Shown: in pieces, positions 24,367 to 37,420 of the stretch
Layout of the letters: each line of letters opens with the position of its first letter
How positions within the stretch are numbered: the first letter of the stretch is position 1
Source of the DNA: Lepus europaeus
Lineage: Eukaryota > Chordata > Mammalia > Lagomorpha > Leporidae
Assembly: GCF_033115175.1 (NCBI RefSeq)
Contig: NC_084836.1
Location: 65,453,297 to 65,517,296, forward strand
Length of the DNA stretch: 64,000 nucleotides
Reading direction: 5' to 3'
Translations under genes and position numbers: made by a program
Notes under the pieces: model-generated
What the model was told of the DNA's origin: nothing
Seen by the model: only the letters and a program-made list of their open reading frames with translations
Databases searched by the model: none

Positions 24367-25305
24367 TCATTTCTGTAAAGCAAAGATCACCCTGTGCACC
24401 ATGCTCTTGAAGGCTTGCTTCACCTGCTGATTCCTCAGTGTGTATATGAAGGGATTCAAGAGAGGAGCCACTGAGGTATTGAGCACAGCTACTCCTTTGC
24501 TTAACGTCACCCTCTCCCTTGCAGAGGGCTTAATGTACATGAAGATGCAACTCCCGTAAGAGAGGGACACGACTACCATATGGGAGGAACACGTGGAAAA
24601 GGCTTTTTTCCTTTGACTTGTGGAAGGAATTCTCAGAATTGTCCGGATGATATTTGTGTAGGAGAGAATAACTAAAGTCAAGGTGACCATGAGTGTTACC
24701 ACTGCTAAAACAAATGCTGCGAGTTCTAGAAAGCGAGTGTCTGTGCAAGAAAGCTGCAGCATTGGAGAAGAGTCACAGATGAAATGATCGATTACATTGG
24801 AGGCACAGAAATCCAACTGCAGCAGAAAGATTATCGGTGGGAAGATGATCAGGAACCCTGCAAGCCATGAGCTGAACACAAGAAGGACACAGACTCGGCT
24901 GCTCATGATGGTTGTGTAGTGCAGGGGCTTGCAGATGGCCACATAGCGGTCATAGGACATGGCAGCCAGAAGATAAAACTCTGTCACCCCCAAGAAGATG
25001 AAAAAAAACAATTGAGCAACACAGCCGCTGTAGGAAATAGTTCTGTCTCCCGTCACAATGGTGACAAGGAATCTGGGAATGCAGACAGACGTAAATGATA
25101 TTTCCAGAAACGAGAAATTCCGAAGGAAGAAATACATGGGCGTCTGCAGATGAGGATCCGAGAGGGTGAGGGTGATAATGATCAGGTTCCCAGTCACGCT
25201 TAGCACGTAGGTGATCAGGAGAAATACGAAAAGCACAACCTGCCACTGAGGGTCACTGGTTAATCCAAGAAGAATAAAGTTTGTTACTGTGGTGGAATTT
25301 CTCAT
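24367..25305 (-). CDS. OR6C75: Olfactory receptor, subfamily 6C, OR6C75-like
   Basis: Intact 312-residue single-exon odorant GPCR. N3 glycosylation site (NST), GN 39-40, PMYFFL 56-61, C95, [10 protein letters not shown] 116-125, loop-2 cysteines C167, C177 and C187, SY 215-216, KAFSTCSSH 234-242 and PLLNPFIY 281-288 are all present. The N-terminal [12 protein letters not shown] stretch and the [11 protein letters not shown] stretch agree with human OR6C75 as I remember it. The MRN start aligns with the other receptors here. Candidate splice acceptors (TTCTACAG words) lie about 30 to 60 bases upstream. The position between the C3-type and C76-type genes also fits OR6C75. It is the closest intact match to the relic at 5935-6300. 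Nothing suggests loss of function. Confidence 0.94.
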   Translation of the reverse strand: MRNSTTVTNFILLGLTSDPQWQVVLFVFLLITYVLSVTGNLIIITLTLSDPHLQTPMYFFLRNFSFLEISFTSVCIPRFLVTIVTGDRTISYSGCVAQLFFFIFLGVTEFYLLAAMSYDRYVAICKPLHYTTIMSSRVCVLLVFSSWLAGFLIIFPPIIFLLQLDFCASNVIDHFICDSSPMLQLSCTDTRFLELAAFVLAVVTLMVTLTLVILSYTNIIRTILRIPSTSQRKKAFSTCSSHMVVVSLSYGSCIFMYIKPSARERVTLSKGVAVLNTSVAPLLNPFIYTLRNQQVKQAFKSMVHRVIFALQK

Positions 25306-25394
25306 TGTTTTGTCTAAGATGCTCTGTATTCTAGCTGTAGAATAGGTGATGCTGTAGAAAAGCTATGACACTAATAAAAATAATTAGGAAATTT

Positions 25395-25500
25395 ATAGGC
25401 ACCTGACCTATTTCACTTAGCATAATGTCTCATAAAAGGATGAATAATATTCCATTGTGTGTCAGTGTGCACATATACGTATGTGAATATACAGGATATG
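25395..25500 (-). mobile_element. Old L1 3' fragment
   Basis: ATTTCACTTAGCATAATGTC and ATATTCCATTGTGTGT are antisense words of mammalian L1 near its 3' end, with a gap between them. Confidence 0.6.
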
Positions 25501-26127
25501 TGATATTGTTTTTATATCTCCTATGTTCTTCAGAGGGTGCCCACTTTCACATATGCAGGGTATGTAAGTCTAGAGATCTATTGTATGGCATGAGGCCTGT
25601 AGTTAATAATATGATATGGTATGCTGAAAATTTTCTAAGAGAGTGGAGTTTAAATGCTTTTATCACAAAATGAAAAAATATATAATTGTGGAAGGAGGGC
25701 TAGAATAATTTGACTATAGTAATAATTTTACTATTTGCATATGTATTCATAATGTTGTGCACCTCGGATATATAACATGAAAAATAATTTAACATACAAA
25801 TAAACTTTTGAAAAACATATCTTTTTCTTATGGAGAAAAATGATTTTATTGTACATACAATATATTAAAAAATCCTGTTTCTGCTTCATATATTATTACT
25901 CCTATATTTCCTTCACTGAATTCTCAAGTATTTCAATATAAATGTGTCTTCTGAATGTTTCAATATAGTCCCTGAAAAGAAGAAAGAAGAGCTTAAAACC
26001 TCTGAAAAACTTTTGAAATAACACACTTGATAACTCACTGCTTGTATACCACAGTACTCTGAATATTTTTGCTGCTTTCTCTTTGTATTTCAAAATTATT
26101 TCAAATAAAATACTAGCCAATAGAATA
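25501..26127. other. AT-rich spacer
   Basis: No gene recognised. The minus-strand frame at 25902-26168 is partly L1-derived at its start and otherwise without homology I know. Confidence 0.35.
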
Positions 26128-26867
26128 AAAAAGGGAGAGAACGATCCAACATGGGAAGCGGGATACACAGCAGACTCATAGAATGGCAGATGTTCTAAAC
26201 AGCACTCTGGCCTCAGAATCAGCCATTAAGGCATTTGGATCCAGCTGAAAAGCCCATGAGAGTATTTCAGGCATGGAAAGCCAAGACTCTCTGTTAAAAA
26301 GAAGAAGACCTAAATGAAAGATCTCTGCGAGTGAGATCCCAGTGGAAAGAACAGGTCATCAAAGAAGGAGGTACCTTTCTCTGAAGGGAGGGGAGAACTT
26401 CCACTTTGACTATGACCTTGTCTAAATATGATCAGAGTTGGTGAACTCAAAAGGCTTCCATAGCCTTGGCAACTCATGACAAGAACCTAGGGTAATTACT
26501 GACGCCATAAACAAGAGTGTCAATTTGTTAAGTCAACAACAGGAGTCACTGTGCACTTATTCCTCATGTAGGATCTCTGCCCTTAATGTGCTGTACATTG
26601 TGATTTAATGCTATAACTAGTACTCAAACAATATTTTTCACTTTGTGTTTCTATGTGGGTGTAAACTGTTGAAATCTTTATTTAATATATACTAAACTGA
26701 TCTTCTGTATATAAGGAGAATTGAAAAGGAATCTTGATGTGAATGGAAGGGGAGAGGGAGCGGGAAAGGGGAGGGTTATGGGTTGGAGGGAAGTTATGGG
26801 GGGGGGGGAGCCATTGTAATCCATAAGCTGTACTTTGGAAATTTATATTCATTAAATAAAAGTTAAA
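26128..26867 (+). mobile_element. Rabbit-type L1 3' end
   Basis: L1 3' UTR with AACGATCCAACATGGGAAGC, the 'ctggcctcagaatcagcc' and 'gtaggatctctgccct' blocks, a G-rich tract (26746-26812) and an A-rich tail. It has a single copy of the block that is doubled in the 18.0-18.6 kb element. Confidence 0.87.
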
Positions 26868-27899
26868 AAAAATATTTCAAATAAGTATTGCTTTCAGTAG
26901 TTTCGTTCAATGTTTACAGTTAATGTAAAACAGTTCTTGAAAGCTTAATTTTATTTTTAATGGAAAACACTTTTGTTTTTTTTCCCCAAATTGCATATCA
27001 CTTCACAAATCAGTGACTCTTCCCTGAAGGAGGATGAGTAGTAGATTCAACATGAGGTTTTGAGGAGGCAAGGAAGATTCCTTTTTTTTTTTTTAAATAT
27101 ATTTTTGATTCTGATATCACTCTTCATGTTCTACAGTATTTGTTTCTTCATGTCTAAAGTTATTATTTTCTACAACATTTTAAATATGCTTTAATTGAAG
27201 GTAATTTAAAATATTTAAATATCTATAAAGTATCTAAAGTCTCAATTGATTTCTATATTCTTGATTGGGCTATTGAGCATACTAACATTGTTCCATTATT
27301 AGCCTAGTATTGTAATATATAATGAATTTACCCCAAATTTTTACCTGTTAACTCTTGGAGAGATACATTTCCATTTTTAATGTCTTGCATCTTTAGGTCA
27401 TATGATATGCACTTTATGTCATGTGTCCTTCCATAATAGGTGTTAATTTTCTCTTTCTATAAAATTCACATTGTGTAAAACTAAAACATTAAGTATATTT
27501 GATCAGTATTGAAGCATATCAAATAAATTATTTTGCATATTAGACAATAATGATTTCATGGTTTCCAGATATGGATTATAACACAATTATTACCAGATAT
27601 CTAGATAACAACACAAAACATTACATAGTTCTATTACTCACAAAACATTTATGTATAATAGACCTAAATGTTGCATGAAACTATTGCCTCACAGTTTTTT
27701 GGTTTTCTTTCATTTATGTAATTCATATAATCAGTGTAGTTTAATTTTCATGTATAAAAATATACATAATAAAAATTACTTGTATAAAATATGCACTAAT
27801 AAAACAAAATTTATATTCCTAAAAGGATATACTTACTTTTCTGGTAAATAAGACTGGTATAGTCAGTGTCTTCTCTACTAGCTTATTAACATGTTCAAA
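26868..27899. other. AT-rich spacer
   Basis: Nothing recognised. Confidence 0.4.
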
Positions 27900-28520
27900 C
27901 ACAGGTGCTTTGAGGTTTATCAAGAGACTCTGCAATCTGTTTTGCCTCTGCATTCTCATATTTGTGATGAAATATCTAAGCTGTTGCTTGCAGAGGACTA
28001 TCCCAAGCGTTTCTCTACAATTTATCCAGGAAGGTCATCCATCAGCCCATCTTGATTCATCAATACAAAGGTCTCCCAGAACTCGAGATCCCAGGTTATC
28101 TTACCTATTGCCAGTTTATCCTGATGCTTGAAGTGAAGGCCACTGTAATATCTCTCTAATGATGGGCAGGATGACATGGTCTTGTGTGCAGAAGCACTGT
28201 TATTTAGGCTAGCCTTACTTTCCTGTGTTCCATTTACAGTGGACTCAGGGGAATTAGTTGAAAGAATAAACAAAAGGTACCATGGAGATTGGTGTTCTCT
28301 AGACACCAAGTGCTGAATGGTAGCCCAAAGTAGTCTACGATTTGACCAGATCAGTTAGAAGATGGTGGTCTGAAATCAGCAGAGAACAAAGATTGATATT
28401 TTCATCACAATCCAGAAGTAGTTAAGTAATGACATTGTAGAGATCAGCAGTCTTTAAGTGGCAAAAGACCAAACCAGGAATCAGTGGATTTTCCAATTTT
28501 AGAGAAAATTAGTAGATCAT
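27900..28520 (-). other. Less AT-rich block, possible decayed gene copy of unknown source
   Basis: Base composition differs from the flanks. A minus-strand frame at 28022-28309 is read for 95 codons, with further stretches in other frames above and below it. I do not recognise the protein, and see no tail or duplication. It could equally be an old unnamed repeat. Confidence 0.25.
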
Positions 28521-28649
28521 TGTGATGTTTCACAATAATCTGAGGTCTTCATTTGCTACATCATAACAGATTTAAAACTTCAGGCGCCTATTGAAACAAC
28601 GAGTAAGTTGTTGCTTGGAACCTCCTCAGCCCACACTTAAGTGTCTGGT

Positions 28650-28880
28650 TCTTTCCCTGGCTGCCCTCCTTCAGACCCAGCTTCCGGCTCATGGGCACCC
28701 CGGCTGGCAGCAGATGATCAAGTATGTGATTCTCTGCCACTGAGGTTGGGGATCCAGCTCAAGTTTCAGACTCCTGGCTTTGATCTGATCTGTTGCAGGT
28801 ATTAGGGGGAGTGAACAGAGGATCTTTGGCTCTCTGTCTCTGTGCTTTTGATATAAAATGAGAATAAATATGCACACATC
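28650..28880 (+). mobile_element. Old C-SINE
   Basis: 'ctcctggctttgatctg' core, 'ggagtgaacagaggat' block and a weak AATAAA tail. Confidence 0.6.
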
Positions 28881-29884
28881 CAAAAAGAGATTTCAGTCTT
28901 TAAAGTTTTACATCTTTCCACTGAATGGTAATGTAGAAAACCTGAATATGCTTACAGTCACTACCATTTATTCACTTGACACATATTTTTGGAAGATCCT
29001 TATGTGTTGGTTTTGGGAATTCAGACATGTCAAAGATAGCAATTTGCACAGATTTTACTTCTTGTAGCAAAGTCTAATGATTCTACTTTATATTTGATGT
29101 TTCACCGTACCCTTTCCAAGTCCAATACAAGTTACTATTCCTTGCAATAGCCCCTTATACTACTATCTCGAGAATTATGCTTAGTTGATATTTAATCCAG
29201 TTGCTCCAAAGGTATATAGGTATTTGAATCTAATGGAAATTGGGATTGTTTGACAATTCTAGGATGTTAGTCACTTCCTGAAATAAGATTTTAAGATTCT
29301 TTTTACTGTTTCTTTGGAAGACATAGCATTTAAGGCATACTATTATTACAATGAAAAAATATTAAGGAATTCAGAGTACATAGTTAAAAAATTATTTAAG
29401 CATAGCAATTATGTTAAACTAAATCATTTTATCATGACAAAAATGAAGAATTTGATATAATTTGCCATAAATATGTCCCTGTTGAATTACAAACATTGCT
29501 ATGGTAGTATTCATACAATATCTCTCTGAAAGTCAAATTTCAAGGTGATATTTTAAAATTACATATTATAGAATATATATAATGTGTAGGAAGTTGCTTT
29601 AATGTATACAATCTCATATTAACTGATTATACCTTCAAAGACCATGTTTTCAAGTAAGACTCTATCCACAGTTTCCATGAATTTTTGAAGGGTTCCATCA
29701 ACCCAGTACCAAAAATAAATACATTGAATATCAGCATTAAAGAATATATCTCTAATAAGTCTAAAATTTATATGCCTTTACAAATTTTAGCAGGATGCAC
29801 TTTGGTGTCAAAAATTTCAACAATAGGTATAGAGATCGACAGATTATAAGCAATTAAGTCTGTTCTGATTAAGTAAATAAAATA
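28881..29884. other. AT-rich spacer
   Basis: No gene or repeat recognised. Confidence 0.4.
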
Positions 29885-29900
29885 AGAAATAATTAACTCT

Positions 29901-30556
29901 GGGGCTGGCCCTGTGGCATAGCAGGTAAATCCATCAGCTTCAATGCTGGCAACCCATATGGGCACTGGTTCGAGTCCCGGCTGCTCCACTTTTTTTTTTT
30001 TTAAAGATTTCATTTATTTATTTGAAAGTCAGAGTTACAGAGAGAAGGAGAGGCAGAGAGAGAGGTCTTCCACTGGTTCACTCCCCAATTGGCCACAACG
30101 GCCAGAGCCTGGAGCCAGGAGCCAGGAGCTTCTTCCAGGTCTCCACGTGGGTGTAGAGGCCCAAGGACTTGGACCATCTTCTACTGCTTTCCCAGGCCAT
30201 AGCAGAGAGCGGGATCAGAAGTGGAGCAGCCGGGGTACAAACTGGCGTCCATATGGGATGCTGGTGCTACAGGCGGCGGCTTTACCCCACTACACCACAG
30301 CGCCGGCCTCTGCTCCACTTCTGATCCAGTTCCTTGCTGATGTGCCTGAGAAAGTAGCAGAGGATGGCCCAAGTGCTTGGGTCCCTGCACCCATGTGGGA
30401 GACCTGGAATAAGCTCCTGGCTTCTGGCTTTGGAGTAGCCTAGCTCCAGCCATTACGGTCATTTGGGAGTGAACCAATGGATGGAAGATCTCTCTCTCCC
30501 TCTCTCTCTCTGTGTAACTCTGCCATTCAAATAAATAAACAAATCTTTAAAAATAA
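29901..30556 (+). mobile_element. Standard C-SINE interrupted by another C-SINE
   Basis: Pieces 29901-29991 and 30310-30556 form one plus-strand element. Target duplication AGAAATAATTAACTCT (29885-29900) and AGAGATAATTAACTCT (30557-30572), one mismatch. Confidence 0.9.
29992..30309 (-). mobile_element. Standard C-SINE nested in a C-SINE
   Basis: Perfect target duplication CTGCTCCACTT at 29981-29991 and 30310-30320, in the outer element's own sequence. Confidence 0.92.
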
Positions 30557-30617
30557 AGAGATAATTAACTCTTTGATAACAATTTTAACAACATCCCAGA
30601 AAAATTGAGGACTTTTT

Positions 30618-30946
30618 TTTTTTAAATAGGCAGAGTGGACAGTGAGAGAGAGAGAGAGAAAGGTCTTCCTTTGCCGTTGGTTCACCCTCCAATGGCCGCC
30701 ATGGCCGGCGCGCTGCGGCTGGCGTGCCGCGCTGTTCCGAAAGCAGGAGCCAGGTGCTTCTTCTGGTCTCCCATGAGATGCAGGGCCCAAGCATTGGACC
30801 ATCCTCCACTGCACTCCCAGGCCACAGCAGAGAGCTTGCCTGGAAGAGGGGCAACCGGGACAGAATCCGGTGCCCCGACCAGGACTAGAACCTGGTCTGC
30901 TGGCGCCACAAGGCGGAGGATTAGCTTGTTGAGCCACGGCGCCGGC
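30618..30946 (-). mobile_element. Young-type C-SINE
   Basis: Perfect 17-bp target duplication AAAATTGAGGACTTTTT at 30601-30617 and 30947-30963. Confidence 0.92.
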
Positions 30947-30963
30947 AAAATTGAGGACTTTTT

Positions 30964-31315
30964 AAAACCTGTGGTGTGCCATAGAAGTTACTAATATGAC
31001 CCAAAATTTTAACTTTAGCTTTCCTTGAAATTTATACCTGAGTTCATATATCATTTATCACTTGGTTATCTTAAATGCACATAAAGGAAATAAAACATAT
31101 GGATATTTATTATTTATTTAACCAAATGAGAACAAAACAATAAAATATGTGCAAAATTTTAAACAAGGAAATGAAAAAAGGTAAGATTTATCCATTGCAT
31201 ATTAGTACTTGCTTTCTGCTTTATACATCCAAAATATTTGACTCTTGTGTTGTAAACAAGGCAACACTCCTCTACACACCCCAATGTCTTCTTATCTTAT
31301 AAAATATTGACCTTT
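30964..31315. other. AT-rich spacer
   Basis: Nothing recognised. Confidence 0.4.
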
Positions 31316-31326
31316 AGCACAGTTCT

Positions 31327-31657
31327 AAATCTTATTTTCTCTAAAAGGTTTATTTATTTGAAAGGCAGAAATACAGAGAGAGAGAGAGGGAGAGACAGAG
31401 AGATGCTCCACCCACAGGTTCATTTCCCACATGGCCACAACAACCTGGGCTGGGCCAGGCTGAAGTCAGAAGCCTGGAACTCCACCCAGGTCTCCCACGT
31501 TGGGGCAGGGGCCCAAGCACTTGGACCATCTTCTGCTACTTCTGCATGTACATTAGCAGGGAGCTGGCTTGGAAGTAAAGCAGTCGACACTCAAACCAGT
31601 ACTCGTATGGATGGAGGAGCTGCAGGTGGCAGCTTCATCAGCTGTGCCACAGTACCT
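31327..31657 (-). mobile_element. Old C-SINE
   Basis: Diverged full-length copy. Near-perfect target duplication AGCACAGTTCT (31316-31326) and AACACAGTTCT (31658-31668). Confidence 0.82.
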
Positions 31658-31668
31658 AACACAGTTCT

Positions 31669-33292
31669 CATTCTCACAGTCCTTTGCTTTAAGGAAGTGG
31701 ATAAAGAAAACCAGTTTTCTTGATGGAACAAAAACTTGCAAGTAATAAAGTGGAGCTTTATCTATGTATCTGTTAATGGTGAGGTATAGTTAATATAACA
31801 ATCCAGAGTTCTATGTAAAGAAATCCTGAGAATTTACAGAAGATTTGCCTTATTCCGTAAAATACATACAAGAAGATTCAACAAAACTAAGATTCTAGAT
31901 AAATACAGAAGTATAGTGCATGTTTACAAACTTCTTCTCTAATCTGACTACTCTGGTTTTTTATACATTGAAAATTAACTAGAAAAAAAGAAGGTATAAC
32001 AAATGAGTGGCTAAAATAACGTGATCAGGAATGTTGGCTCAGCTTGATGTATAAAATTGGTCCTGCAAAATACGTTTATGAGATAGTTTTACTCTTAACT
32101 CTACAATGAAAGTATTTCTCAGGAGCCCAATTCATAGAATCACTGTAGGACAGAGGACTATTGATGATGCCTCTGCAGAGTTGTGTTACAACCTTGAACT
32201 GGTCAAGAGAAGCAACCACAATGTGTAAATTGTTTCTCATAAATAACGAGTTAAGAGATATATTGTTGTATAAGAGGCAAATGATGCAGCAATACAGTAG
32301 ACAGTGTTTACAAATCACTTAGGGCTACTGGGTTGGTTCTTGTTTTTAGGAAGATAGGATTACCTATGAAGTTTTCAAAAGCTTTTAATTTTGCAATAAT
32401 TTTAAACGTAAGTTAGAGTCACAAAATCATACAGAATTGTTGTATTCCATTCACTCAATTCTCATGAAATGCAAAATCTTATATACCCGTAGTAAAATTG
32501 TCAAACTAGAAAAAATAATTTTGATATAAAACTGCCGAGTATAGCGAGACTACCTTGTTATCTTTAAAACAATTACTGTCTCATCTCTCAGGATCAAATT
32601 CAAAATCCATGAAGCTTCTAGATGTCATGTTCCTTTGTTTTTTCCAGTAGTGTTGGGTGGAGATACTTTGAAAATTTGCAAATATCCACTTCCTTCCTAC
32701 GACTTTAATCACAAATTTTGGTTTTCTACACTGTTCTTACCTGCAATAATTATTAACGTTTTAATGGTGATTTTATGTTACCTAATTTCTTCTGTATTTA
32801 ATAATTAGATTTTTTATGAAAAAGTTATATGTTTCTTAACTTTTGTTGAATTATACAAACTTTTATTTATAACTGTATGCACTAATGCATGCTATTCTTT
32901 GGTTTATAATCTGATACAATTTATTTGATTTCCAAATATTTGTGCCTTGGCCAATGGCTGTTCTTTCAGGTTAGGCTGCTGAGTTTTTTCAATCTGATTC
33001 CATTTTATTTATGAAGTCCTCCTAAGGCTTGCCAGAGATGAGAAATCTATGTATGCACACTGATCCATGGATGTACACAAATACATGAGTACTACATATA
33101 TGTATATGTATATGTAAGCATATATAGTTAATTTTCATTGTGCATGGTAATTAAGTTCCACAAAAATCTCTACAAACTATGGAGTAATAATACCAATCTC
33201 TAGATTCTAGGGCAAATGAGGCTTTGATTTCTGCAAGCCTCTGGTCACAGCACTTTCATCAGCCAATACTGTTTGTTGTTGCATACATGATA
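31669..33292. other. AT-rich spacer
   Basis: No gene or repeat recognised; a short (TATG)n-like stretch at 33095-33125. Confidence 0.4.
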
Positions 33293-33632
33293 CGGGTCAA
33301 GCATTCCTAATCTGAAAATACAAAATCTAAAATGCTTCAAAATCTGAAAGTTTTTGGTTGCTTACATGATATCACCAGTGAAGAATTCAACATCTGGCCT
33401 CAAGTGGCAGGTTGTAGTCAAAACACAGGTTTATAAACTAATGTATAAAATTACCTTCAAGTTATAAACTTGTATATTCAGTTTATATGAAATATAAGTG
33501 GATGTTTTGTTTAGACTGGTCACATCCCTAATATAGTTCAACATGTACATGCAACCACTAAAAATTAAAAAAAAAAATCCTGGACCCAAAGCACTTCTGG
33601 TCTGAACATTTTAGGTATGAGTTAATCAAATG
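33293..33632 (+). mobile_element. Non-autonomous Tigger-type DNA transposon remnant, MER2-like
   Basis: Starts GGGTCAAGCATTCCTAATCT and continues with CTGAAAATACAAAATCTAAA and GAAGTGTTT-like internal words; ends CACTTCTGGTCTGAACATTT then a degraded terminal repeat. The length of about 340 bp fits MER2. This is an ancient mammalian element with no coding capacity. Confidence 0.65.
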
Positions 33633-35149
33633 CTATATAATTTGTGTTATAAAAATTAGTTTTCCAATATCCTTGTCAAACAAGACAGTCTCATTAATGT
33701 TGAAAATTCCTTCTATAAAACATTTTATTATATGTCATTTCAAAACCTCTTTCACAGTCCACTTGTCTGGAGAACTTGCATTACCTGCTGATTTAACATT
33801 TTTCATACTTTATCACTATTTGAAGCATGTAGGTCAGTCATCACTGGTTCAACATTTTTCTCATTCTGGGTAACATGAACATGAATTTGCTTGATTTCAG
33901 CCTCAACAACAATCCTTTTTCTAAAAAAAAAAAATCAATGTTCATCTCATGAATCCACAAATTTACCTGGGCTCATCTTTTCCATAGTTTTGTTATGCAC
34001 TAGAGATGGTATTTTTGCCTTTTCATGGTAAGCTTCGCATACAGATTGGTTAGCTTCTCTTCCTCTTTCTGACATCCTGTGTTGGTGAGGCCAAGGCAAC
34101 TTTGGCCTGCTGACAAGGTCACAGCAGAAGGTCTGTCTCAGCAAGGATTGAGAAGGACAGCTGCGGTCCTCTTGATGGTTTTAGGTTTGTTGGGAATTAC
34201 ACTCTGCATAACAAAGCCAGAGATTATTGGTGACCACGCTAATGATCCCTGTATTCCTAATTTTAGGGAAGAGCACTTAATTTCAAAATCCCCAAAATGT
34301 CCACTGCTTGGTAGTAATATATATGTGTAATATTCTGCTTTAGTCAAGCAGAATATTAGTGTAGGAGAAGGGGTTGATGCTTTACACAAGGTTGAGCTGT
34401 TTGTGGATAAGAATTAAAAGGCAACAGGCTCCCTGATATATGCTTCCCACTAAAACAAAGACAGATGTTATCAAAGCTTTAATTTAATATGTGCTACAAA
34501 TACAACAATGGTTGGGATGTCAAAACTGTGGCATAGATCTAAATAAACCTTTAGATAAGTACAATAAAGAAATTAAAGAGTTAAGAAAGAACTGCAAAGG
34601 AGGGGATGTATTTTAAAAAGGGCACGCTTTGAACATTGGGGCTTTTAGTAAGGATTAAATTAGGAAGGTAATATTCTAGCTTGTGTAGCCAATTTCTGCA
34701 TAGCTCAACAGCACTTGGCCTTGACTTGTGTGGGCAGCCTGTTATCTTGTGCCTGTCTCTGACTGTAACCCATGCCCTGAACATTGCCCTTGAAAATCAA
34801 AGAAATTGTAACTAGATGTAGACATAGAATCTAGAGGCAACACAAAATACAAGGTCAATGGTTCTAAGAAAATGGACAACAGACTTGTTATTGTAAGAAG
34901 AAAGAATCATTATGGGACATGATATAAAAATCAAGTCTGGTGCTTGAGAGCCAGAGCCACGCCATCAGCCTTGCTGTGAGTGTCTCTCACTTATTCCTGC
35001 ACCGATGCCTCCACATCTTCAGAAACTCCTAGACTGGCTGGAGTTGGACTCAGGCACTGTGTTATTGATTCATTAACACTGAACTCATGAACAGCAGTCC
35101 CATAACTCACATCTGAGCAAAGCTTATCTGACCCATGCATTTTTTTTCC
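33633..35149. other. Spacer, contents not identified
   Basis: Mixed composition with no gene I recognise. Two short minus-strand frames (33947-34144, 34138-34389) show no known motif. It could hold old repeats, including more Tigger-type sequence beside 33632, but I cannot show that. Confidence 0.3.
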
Positions 35150-35599
35150 TTAAACATTTACAAAATTTAATTAGTAATCCCTCTCAGTGCAAAACTATTA
35201 CATGTACACGTATACAAAGCCTCCTGATCAAATCATGAAAATCAACTTCTCAGTTTCCCCATCACTACCCGTTTTTGGGGTCTTAGAGTTCCTCTCTTCT
35301 AGCTATTTATAAAATATATACTATTGTAATTATTGTCCCTCATCCATGTTGTGCCGTAGAACATGAAAACTTAACCCTTCTGTACTTTGTTACCCTTTAT
35401 CCAACATCCCTTTACTCCCTTTCCCCTCCATTCCAAGTCTCTAATAATCACTATTCCACATTCACATCAGATTCTCTTTTTAGGTTCCCCAGGTGGTCCT
35501 TTTTTGTTCCTGTATCTGACTTCACTTAATGTGATAATGTCCTACAGTTTCATTTTGTTGCAAATGATAGAATATCATATTTTACATCAAAATACTTTT

Positions 35600-35640
35600 C
35601 CATTGCATATATATTATATATATGTATATATATATATGCC
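35600..35640. repeat. (AT)n-rich microsatellite
   Basis: TATATATTATATATATGTAT-type run inside the antisense L1. Confidence 0.8.
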
Positions 35641-36151
35641 ATATTCTCCTTATCCATTCATCTATTAATGGGCATTTAGACTGATTCCATATATACCTGT
35701 GAATAGTGCAGTAGTAAGAATGGAAGTGCTGCTATCTCTCTTACATGCTGATTTCATTTCTTTGGAATATATTCCCAGAAATGAGGTCCTTGTATCACAG
35801 GGTGGTTCTATATTTAGTTTCTTTTATAGAACTTACACACTGTTCTCCATAATTCCTATACTAACTTACTTTCCCACCAACAGTGGATCAGGGTTTCCTT
35901 TCTTTCAGCATTTGTTATTTGTATTTATGATAATAACAATTTTAAATGGTATGAAACAATATCTTACTGTGGTTTTGATTTGCATTTTCCTGATGGCTAA
36001 TGATGTTGAGTGTATTTTCATAAATTTGTTGAACATTTGATTTGCTTCTTTTGAGCCATTTTTATTCATATATTTGACCTTCTAAAAATTTTTTTTATTT
36101 TTTATTACTGAGTTTTTTGAGTTCCTTATTTATTTTGGATATTAATCCTTT

Positions 36152-36487
36152 TTTAAACAAAGATTGATTTATTTATTTGAAAGAGTTACACAGAGAGCGA
36201 AAGAGAGGCAGAGGTGGGGAGGTCTTCCATCTGCTGGTTCACTCCCCAGTTGGCCACAACGGCCAGAGCTACACTGATCTGAAGCCAGGATCCAGGATCC
36301 AGGAACTTCTTCTGGGTCTCCCATGCAGGTGCAGGGCCCAAGGACTTGGGCCATCTTCTACTGCTTTCTTGGGCCATAGCAGAGAGCTGGATTGGAAGTG
36401 GAGCAGCCGAGTTTTGAACTGACACCCATATATGATGCCCACACTGCAGGCGGTGGCCTTACCCACTACGCCACAACGCTAGCCCCA
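36152..36487 (-). mobile_element. Standard C-SINE in the old L1
   Basis: Perfect 16-bp target duplication TGGATATTAATCCTTT at 36136-36151 and 36488-36503. Confidence 0.93.
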
Positions 36488-36933
36488 TGGATATTAATCC
36501 TTTGTCAGATAGTTAGCAACTATTTTCTCCCATTCCATTTGTTATCTCTTCACTCTGTGATTTCTATTCAGAGGCATCTTAGTTTTTATAATCCCAGTTG
36601 TGTAGTTTTCCTTTGTTGCCTATGCTTTTGGGACTTACCAAAAAAATTTCCAATCCTAATGTTTCTTAGTCTTTTTGTTACTTCATAATTGCAGGTGTTA
36701 CATTTATGTCTTTGATCCATTTTGAGTTGATTTTTGTATAGGGTGAGGGGTAGGACTCAAGTTTCAATTTTTTGTTCATAGATTGACAATTTCTCCAGGG
36801 CTGCTTAAGGAGAGTCTGTCCTTTCTCCTGCTACATTTCTTGGGTAACTTTGTTGAGAATCAGTTGGCTGTGGCTGTTGGAATTGCTTTTGGGGTTTCTA
36901 TTCATTCCATTGGCTCATGTGTCTATTTCTCTC

Positions 36934-37302
36934 TTTTTTTGTTTAAAGAGATATTTATCTATTTATTTATTTCAAAGACATAATGACAAAGCTAAGGGAC
37001 AGGCAGGGGGACAAAGGGAGAGACAGATGGCAATCTTCCATATGCTGGTTCACTCCCCAGATGGTCTTGAACACTACAGCTAGGGCTGCTCTAGGCCAAG
37101 ACCAGGACCCAGGGGCTTCATCCAGGTCTCCCACATGGGTTTCAGGGGTCCAAGTACTTGGGCCATCCTCTGCTGTTTCCCAGACACATACGCAAGGAAC
37201 TGGGTTGCAAGTGTAGTAGCCAGTTCTGGAACCAGAACTCTGACATGGAACGTGGTGCACAAGCAGCTGCTTAACCCAGTGTTCCATAATGTCAGTCTGC
37301 TT
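36934..37302 (-). mobile_element. Old C-SINE in the old L1
   Basis: Tail complement ATTTATCTATTTATTTATTT, diverged body, head near 37300. L1 words resume after it. Confidence 0.78.
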
Positions 37303-37420
37303 TTTTGATGCCAGAATCATGTTATTTTGATGACTCTGGGCCCTGCAATATGTCTTGAGACCAGGAGGTGTGGTGCTTCCAACTGCACCGTTTTTGTTAA
37401 AGACTGCTCCTGTTAAGTCA

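Larger units (their letters stand above)
35150..37420 (-). mobile_element. Old mammalian L1 (L1MA-like), ORF2 3' part and 3' UTR
   Basis: Antisense L1 words in order from the 3' side: 'ttcacttaatgtgataatgt' (35521-35540), 'aatgatagaatatcat' (35563-35578), 'tactttcccaccaacagt' (35867-35884), 'ttgatttgcattttcctgat' (35975-35994), 'tggatattaatcctttgtca' (36488-36507) and 'tttgatccattttgagttga' (36712-36731). Two C-SINEs interrupt it. An AT-repeat at 35600-35640 falls within it. Confidence 0.85.
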
